A stretch of DNA of 64,000 bases, taken from contig NC_051072.1 of NCBI RefSeq assembly GCF_004664715.2, positions 558,001 to 622,000 of the forward strand, in the 5' to 3' direction. This stretch comes from Peromyscus leucopus (taxonomy: Eukaryota > Chordata > Mammalia > Rodentia > Cricetidae). The notes below the pieces were generated by a model. It ran no database searches. It was not told the origin of the DNA and saw only the letters and a list, made by a program, of their open reading frames with translations. Position 1 is the first letter of the stretch. Every line of letters starts with the position of its first letter. Below are positions 57,670 through 64,000 of the stretch, in pieces. A program made the position numbers and the translations under genes.

Positions 57670-58361
57670 CTGTTGAGCAAACATTGAGATATAAACAAGA
57701 GATAGGAAATATTCTTCATAATTAGAATGTTCATCTTATTAAAAGGAAGCATTTACTTATACATATTGAAGCATGAGAAACTATAGTATATTTTAAAAAG
57801 TATAGGCATTGAGCATAAATGACAAAGAATTGGAGGCAGAAATACTCTATACTTATACTAGAATAGGGCACAACCAAATACAACAGACATAATGGCATAT
57901 TATTCAAAATGTAATAGCTAAGTAAGTAGTAAGAGCATTTTACTAACAGAAATAAGCATATTAAACAATAGAGATATTATATGTAGGGCACTCATGAAAT
58001 TATAAAGTAGGCAAGCCTGGAAAAGAAAAAGTTAATTGTGATTGTGTAAAATTGAGCCACCGTTAAAATACAAAATTTTTATCTTCTACATAGAGTTTTA
58101 TGCTGGAAGGCACAAAAGATATGCTGCCCAAGAAGAAGATGGCCCATAATAAGAGTAAATAATATAGCTAAAAAATTCAGGACAGTATTTTAGGTTTTAT
58201 TTTGATGGCAAAATATTTATACCTGAAACATACCAAGTCACGATAAAAGAAAAAAAGCCAACAACTTTAGCTTCACCTGTTCATTAAAGACATTTTGCTA
58301 AGACAACATATTTATCAGTGAATAGATGACAAATGTACTGATTTCCCTTTTTGTTTGCTTT
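57670..58361 (-). other. Gene 4 intron before the finger exon
   Basis: Aligned with 40178-40805 of gene 3. No exon is seen; the plus-strand ORF 57196-57687 is antisense to the fingers and reaches only into this flank. Confidence 0.5.
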
Positions 58362-58505
58362 TGCTTTTTAAAGACAGGCATTCTCTATGAAGCTCTTGAT
58401 GTCTTGGAAAACATTATCTGCATCAGGCTGGCTTCAAAGTCAGAGATCCATCTACCTCTGCCTCCCAATTGCTGGGATTAATAGAGTAGGCCACCATGCC
58501 TGGGC
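58362..58505 (-). mobile_element. B1 SINE, old
   Basis: Inverted, diverged B1 (aagacaggcattctctatg, then ctgggattaatagagtaggccaccatgcctggg) at the position equivalent to the B1 at 40808-40967. Confidence 0.65.
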
Positions 58506-60585
58506 AATTGTTATTTCTAAGATTTATTTACTGACAAGACTAAGCAGCTATTGAGCACTAAATAGAGAGACAAAGAACAATGAATGAAAACAGGAGACTT
58601 CTGTTTACTCATGAAGTAAAAATTCAAAAAGCAGAGCTCCTATTTTGTAATCGTACACTGTCCTTATTTACTTTATCAATGTGTTGTATCCATCAACTGA
58701 AATATACAGGAATGTATAAGAAATGGTTATAGTTTATATTCACCTCCAAAATAATACCAAAGAATATCAAATGGCAAAGAAAGTAAACACATTTTGAATC
58801 CACAAAATTTTGAAAGCTTAGTTGCTGCAGGCCACAGGATTATAGCTGTTATATAAAAGGTCATCTCACCAGAAATATAAATATTCTGACGGAGGATAAA
58901 CAAACATGCAAGGCATTTGGAAATACTGCCTTTTGAATAAATTGGTTGTCTCTTGCTGTAGATTTCTTGTGTGAAGCCATAGCTCTTTCTCTCCTATTAC
59001 AGCTTTGGAATTTATACCAAAATGTTAGCAGTGTACTAATCATTTGTTGGGCATAATTATTTCTTGCTGGTATACTGGATGCCCCGCCACATTGTGTGGG
59101 AAGTCACACAGTCAAAACCTTTGTTCTTACAACCAGATCTTTGTTCCCTTCCCCAATATAAACTTAGAAGTCTGTCTTTCTGCAAATATCTTTATTGGCA
59201 GGACAGTTGGACTGAAAAAGTGTCTATGCAAATAGATTATAATTGAAGCCTTCACAAGACAGACTCAAGGACAGCATATCTGAGCTTGTTGATCCATAGC
59301 CTTAAAGATAAGATGAACAGCAGAGTGCCCTCATCTCAACTTGCCCCACCAATAACAGGAAGTGCTCGGCTAACCTTGCACTAACGATAAACATGTCTTT
59401 AACTCTTTGTATTTACTTTCACCTTGGTTTACCGATGCAAGATTTTAGCTTAGGAGATTTACTGCTTGTGTTTTTTCCAGAGAGATAAGAGGAAAAAGTA
59501 ATTAACCATTTGCTCATTCCCAGAGAAAGATAATTTTCCCACAGGCACCACTGGGATTTATGCAGCAAATGACCAGAGGGGCTAGGAGGTGTCAGGGTCT
59601 GGATTTTGTACAAAATAAGCAAAACTCCTCTCCTTGCTCTAACCACTTAGGTTAAAAGGTGTAATCTTTAGAACTGAAAGGTTCTTTAAAGCCAGCTAAG
59701 AATTGGCAAATATTCTAACAAGGACCAAATGTCTCAGGCTTCCCCCTGCTGTTTACACAGGTTGCTATGGGTTACCTACTTCCTCCAAAGCTGAGGAGGA
59801 AGTGGTGCTAGAAGAAGAACAGCTCCTGACATGTCTTACAGATTATAGAACTTCTAGCTTACTATCTAGCCACACTTAGGAAAATAGTATAGCACACAAG
59901 TCCCTCTCTTCCCTTCTTAGATTTCCCTATTTGATTTAAGGTCTGTCTCCCTCTTATTTGACCCCACTGACAGTTCACCAAGGCTTCTATCAGCCACTCC
60001 CCACTGGAGTCATAAGCCTGACAGTTACTGCCTTGTGCAGCTCTTATCTGTTTTTATGTCCCTGAAAAATTCTAGCCTTGTTCCCTGCTAGAGCCAAAGA
60101 ATTGCTGATTGTAAAGGTAGATAAGCTGGAAACTTTGCAGAATGGCAGAACAATAAAGAGATATATTAAGAGGAAAATGTGTGAGAGCTGATCCGTTCAC
60201 TCCCAGATATCTTAGGCTTCCTTCACTTCCTGTAGCATCCTGATCTGAACTGTGAAGATAGTCTTCAGAGCTGGACTTTGAAGCTATCAATACTTAGTGG
60301 TGAGCTATTAAATGCATACTCCTAGTTATAGACAGTTTTAATCTTTGAGTATATATGCACAAAGGGCATGCATTTTAAATCCTTATTTCTGAGTGTCTGA
60401 TAAAGAAATTCTTTAGAAGATATCTTCATCAAATACAAAGAACTCAGAAGGGGTCACTTTCCTCAACAGGACTGTAAGTAACATGAAATAAATTCATGTG
60501 TGAAGTTAGTTTCTTACATTGGGTTCACACTTAGGTATTCAGAAATGTGTGCAATTTTACAGATGTGTATAGTCTATTATTGAAC
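58506..60585. other. Gene 4 intron, no recognised feature
   Basis: About 2 kb of AT-rich sequence. I see no KRAB exon (searched for the DVAIDF, EEWECL and SKPxLVT codon strings on the minus strand), no RNA gene and no clear repeat. Short ORFs are not supported. Confidence 0.4.
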
Positions 60586-61340
60586 TGTCACAGTGACTCT
60601 ATTTTTCCTGAGTTTTACCCAACTGCTGCCCCAGCTAAACAATCCTGCTGGGAAAATGTTCTCAGGCAGCCTCATGGGCAGGTCTGGAAGAGACACTGTT
60701 TTACAACAAGAAACAAATTGAATCAGTAGAACTAAAAGTTTTGGATTTTTAAGCCATTGGCCTGCATCTGGTTTGATGAAACTGTGGGTTTGGCTTTATA
60801 AACCCAATCAAACAAGGGTTAGAAAGTGCTGGAATGCTCAATGTACTTCCTGACACAAAACCCAACTTTGTCCTTCAACGGGGCAAGTTTGGGTATTTTT
60901 GTCTGGTCCATATTCTGGTAAAACAGCTGACAGGGCTCCTTCCCTGGGTCTCCTTCTAAGAGTAAAGATGTTGACTGAAGAAGTAAGGGATAAAATTCAG
61001 TTAAATCCACACCTTATGTCATTTCTGTGGATGCTGAAGGAGTGATTGTATCGTCCACTCCATCTGTGCTCTCTCTGATGTTGTTCTGGACCTTACACTT
61101 TGTCACCTTTCCTGACCCTCCTTGTGGAACAGAGACTCAGCCACTCTCTGAGCTCACTGTGGATTCAAGGCTACTGGACGCTGTGGGGTTCCTCTGTCCT
61201 CCTGCCTGTCCTCCATGGGCAGTGCCAACGTCCTTTCTGAGGCTGTGTTAGTGGGTCTGGAAACTCCATGTCTATTCCTCTTCAAACCGCTCATGCCTGG
61301 CACTGAGCTCTCCATTATGGTATTCTCTACGATGATACAA
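60586..61340 (-). repeat. Intronic segment shared with gene 2's intron (15400-16640, inverted)
   Basis: The same landmarks as in 15000-16640, in inverse order. Relative to gene 3's intron its place with respect to R differs, so the introns of genes 2/4 and gene 3 have been rearranged. Confidence 0.5.
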
Positions 61341-61856
61341 GCTATTGAATAATATGAGTGCAGGACTGATTTAGATTTTATAAAGTACACTATAAAGGGA
61401 TCAGGAGGCTGAAGTTCTCAATTCCTCCATGGACTGTATTTATATTTAAATTTTGTTTGGTTATAAAAGGTTTTAAGTTCAACAATTGTAATTTTAGAGT
61501 GTAAAAATTTTAACAGATAAAGTACTTTCATTTATTAAGTACTAATCTGATAAGTCATTTTTGTTGTAAACTGTTAGAACAAAGGTAATTAAGGCATAAT
61601 AGTTAATGAATCACCTAATGAATGATGAAAAATACATAGTGTGCCCAAAGGTATGCTTATATTCATGCTAAATACAAATATAATTCATTTATAGACATAA
61701 TATTAGAGGGAGAGAAAAATTTCTACCTTCCATTATCCAGTCCTCCATACATGTCATCAAAGTTAAACCTAAAGCAGGCAACTGAACAAACTTCTTTTTT
61801 CATTAACATAGGATAACATGAAAATCAGGTGAACTTAAAGTAACTGGTTATTGGGC

Positions 61857-62043
61857 CAGGAGTGGTGATATTAGCACACCTTTAATCCCAGCACTCAGGA
61901 GCAAAGGCAGAAAGATCTTTTTGAGCTTGGTGCTAGCCTAGTTCACAAAACCAATTCCAGGACAGTCAGGGCTACACAGACAAACCTTGTCTTGAAAAAC
62001 AAAAGAAAACAAAACAGAACAACAACAAAAGAAAAAAAAAACA
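61857..62043 (+). mobile_element. B1 SINE inserted in R copy 6
   Basis: Head gccaggagtggtg, tail aaaacaaaagaaaacaaaac. Flanked by aactggttattg before (about 61842-61854) and after (about 62049-62060). R copy 5 shows the empty site aaaactggttattgaaattg at about 41333. Confidence 0.85.
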
Positions 62044-62213
62044 TAGAAAACTGGTTATTGAAATTGAATGCTTGAGTAGAAAGAGTTGAATCTACACTAC
62101 ACTTGCATGGCAGAACACAACTAGGATAGGTTAGCATGTTTACCTTCAGATGGGACACAGACCTACTGGAATTAATGGCATTCTAGTTTCAACACAGGTT
62201 AAGGATGTGTGGG

Positions 62214-63684
62214 TGCAAGGACCATAGGAATACACAGAAGGTGACAAGCAGTATTTTCGATCCACTTCCTCCACCTGATGGGCAGCACCACTAGGCAAGG
62301 CCTTGGGGTCACTGGCTGTGGAAACTAGTTGTTTTCTGTCTGTAATTTCTCTCAAGTGCCACTACATTTCTTCCCTAAGAAGTGCTTATGGGTGTTTTCC
62401 CACTGCTTGTGTGTTTATCTCATGAAAATATTCCATTTGGGGGCACACTTACAGATGTGAATGATCAGGAAGATCGTTTCTGTTTAAGCTGAGTAATTCT
62501 GATGAACAGAAATAATACCAGAATACTTTTCTTTACTGACTCAGGAAAGTAACGGTATTCTCAGTCACAAATACAGCTAATTTTAGACTTCAGAACAAAT
62601 TCAAAATAGACTAAGCTGACCTTGATCCCAGGTGTTGTTTGTTGATGAATCAAGGTCAGAATTGAAGCAGCTTTGGTAGACATAACTCCCTGCAGTAATT
62701 CTCTTTCTGCATGTACCTGTACCACTCAAGATTCAGCCAAATACTATTTTTGTTAAGTCCTGAATTTCAATGTCGTTCTCCGTCTGGCAAAGAGTTACAT
62801 GCTTGGCTGAGCATCACTGGCCAGTCAACATGACCTTCATAGCCTGACAAAAACTGTGTGACTTATCATGTGTTATGAGAATGGGTCGGACCTTGAAAAG
62901 GTAACATAGAACTGTCCAGAGTTTGGCTGTGAGGGTGGCAGCAGCAATGTAGAGGAGGAAGTCATGCAGAATATGAGTGAAGTGTGTGTGTGTGTGTGCT
63001 GAGTGAGAGACAAAGAAGAAGCAGCATTGGAGAAGGTGAGCGAAATGTGAAAGAATGAATGAAGGAGAGTGAGCCAAGAGTGAATGATGTAGAAGAAGTG
63101 TGTGGGGGGGTGAGAAGTGAGTGTGTGAGAAAGGTGTGTGAAAGTGCTGCTGCTACTCACAGGAACTGTGTAAAGAGCTGCATGAGTGTGAAGGACTGTG
63201 TAAAGAGCTGCATGAGTGTGAAGGAACTGTGTAAAGTGTTAGATGGTGAGAGAGCTATGTAAATGAGATGCACAGCTATGGCTGTGTGGAGATTTGTAAC
63301 CGTGTGGAGGCAAGGAAGAGGAAATTGTATAAAAAGGAGATGTAGAAGAGAAATGTATGTAAAAGAAAGATGTGCGGTCATGTGAAAATAGATGTAACTG
63401 TGTATAGAGATGTATGGCTATATGTATGTAAAGAAAGATATGTAGTTGTATGCATAGAATATGGAAGTATACAGATATGTAGCTGTGTGGAGACAGAGTC
63501 AGAGAACACTTTTTAGGTAAAGTAAAAGAGAAAGATACCATCAGAAAGTATGTGTGTTTCCTTATATTCCCTTGAGATAGAAAAAGTTTAGTCCTCAGAT
63601 AGGTAAGAATTTTCCCTAAGCCCTTCCTACTCAGAGGTCTTAGGGAGCAGTTCTTGGGAGCTGGCCTTCCCTGAACTGTGACAC
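62214..63684. mobile_element. 1.47-kb insert in R copy 6, unrecognised
   Basis: Absent from copy 5, which reads ggatgcatgaggaataggac straight through. The ends look like TGTG...CACA (tgtgtgggtgcaagg and aactgtgacaca), which suggests an LTR-type element, but no target duplication could be fixed. The right half is a purine-rich low-complexity stretch with gt runs and a short tandem repeat. The minus ORFs with HTHTH text are low-complexity. Confidence 0.5.
63163..63239 (+). repeat. Short tandem repeat, about 2.3 units of ~32 bases
   Basis: actgtgtaaagagctgcatg followed by agtgtgaagg occurs twice, then a partial third copy. It lies within the low-complexity part of the insert. Confidence 0.85.
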
Positions 63685-64000
63685 ATGGGGAATAGGACTT
63701 GTCAGTGTCTGCTGCTCCTGTCTCCCTATGGTCTGTTAGCCAGACCAGGAAATCCTATTTTTATCTGGAGGGAAGATGAATCACACGTTCCACAAAACAG
63801 GGTGGATTCCCTCTTGCTGAGAGAATTCTGCACCACATTCTAAATGTGTCAAACAATGGAAAGGCATTGTAATTTCATGGCACTCCAGGTTTTTTGAAGT
63901 GATAGCTGAGGACACTGAAGGGAACCTTACACTGACGAGGCTTCCAGCACATTTCCTATCAACAGTTAATCTATTTCATCATTACATTGTGTTTGATGAC

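Larger units (their letters stand above)
61500..63935 (+). repeat. R repeat, copy 6 (+ strand, gene 4 intron), interrupted
   Basis: 61500-62213 and 63685-63935 together align with 41000-41750. A B1 (61857-62040) and a 1.47-kb insert (62214-63684) split it. It is antisense to gene 4 and upstream of its finger exon, like copies 2 and 5. Confidence 0.65.

Noticed and set aside
57196..57687. Plus-strand ORF of 163 codons antisense to gene 4, also 55426-55761 and 39497-39949
   Set aside because: Antisense shadows of the finger array with a repeating text. There is no start context or homology, and they are explained by periodicity.
62814..63541. Histidine/threonine-rich or serine-rich proteins on the minus strand
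   Set aside because: They are translations of gt/ga-rich low-complexity DNA, overlapping each other in several frames.
58506..64000. KRAB exons of gene 4 inside the window
   Set aside because: I looked on the minus strand for KRAB-A and KRAB-B codon strings as found in genes 2 and 3 and saw none. In gene 2 the KRAB-B exon is 9 kb from the fingers, so they are probably beyond 64 kb.

Overview
The window is nuclear DNA of a muroid rodent, most likely a cricetid (hamster, vole or deer-mouse group). It is packed with B1 and B2 SINEs, rodent L1 3' ends and class II endogenous retrovirus LTRs. The younger B1 copies carry the right half ending in a caaagctacacagagaaacc-type segment that I associate with cricetids. 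The species is inference. All cellular coding capacity I can support belongs to one family, KRAB C2H2 zinc-finger proteins, which are DNA-binding repressors that recruit TRIM28/KAP1.

Four paralogous genes lie in the order + + - -. Gene 1 (+) is represented by its zinc-finger exon (884-2202); its KRAB exons must lie left of the window. Gene 2 (+) is complete: CpG-containing promoter and exon 1 (about 5.0-5.3 kb), KRAB-A exon (8773-8899), KRAB-B exon (9401-9496) and a 17-finger exon (18504-20056). All junctions are phase 1, giving a 590-residue protein if translation starts at 8776. Gene 3 (-) keeps its promoter (about 45.25-45.56 kb) and both KRAB exons (44569-44443, 43248-43153), but its finger array is broken by frameshifts and a B2 insertion, so only about 320 residues remain open. 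Gene 4 (-) has a 763-codon finger exon (57669-55379) with 23 intact fingers; its KRAB exons must lie right of the window.

The layout is roughly symmetrical about 29-30 kb. Genes 2 and 3 face each other tail to tail, gene 1 and gene 4 share a four-finger block, and a repeat of about 1.1 kb (here called R) flanks the finger exons in opposite orientations upstream and downstream. Between genes 2 and 3 lie a 2.5-3 kb inverted repeat (about 22.9-25.97 kb against 27.3-29.8 kb), two solo LTRs inside its left arm, and a degraded class II provirus (31546-36833) with two further solo LTRs nested in it. A third copy of the same intergenic segment lies at 49.8-53.8 kb between genes 3 and 4, beside a second provirus remnant of the same family (46.8-48.5 kb, minus).

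Read together, this is a locus made by tandem and inverted duplication of KRAB zinc-finger genes. Its finger arrays are changing by module duplication and by decay, and retroelements have repeatedly inserted around it. I found no prokaryotic, viral-vector or non-KRAB system. The unusual points are the decayed-array KRAB gene 3, the two-finger module with alternating linkers in gene 4, the inverted R copies around each finger exon, and LTRs with embedded B1-like segments.
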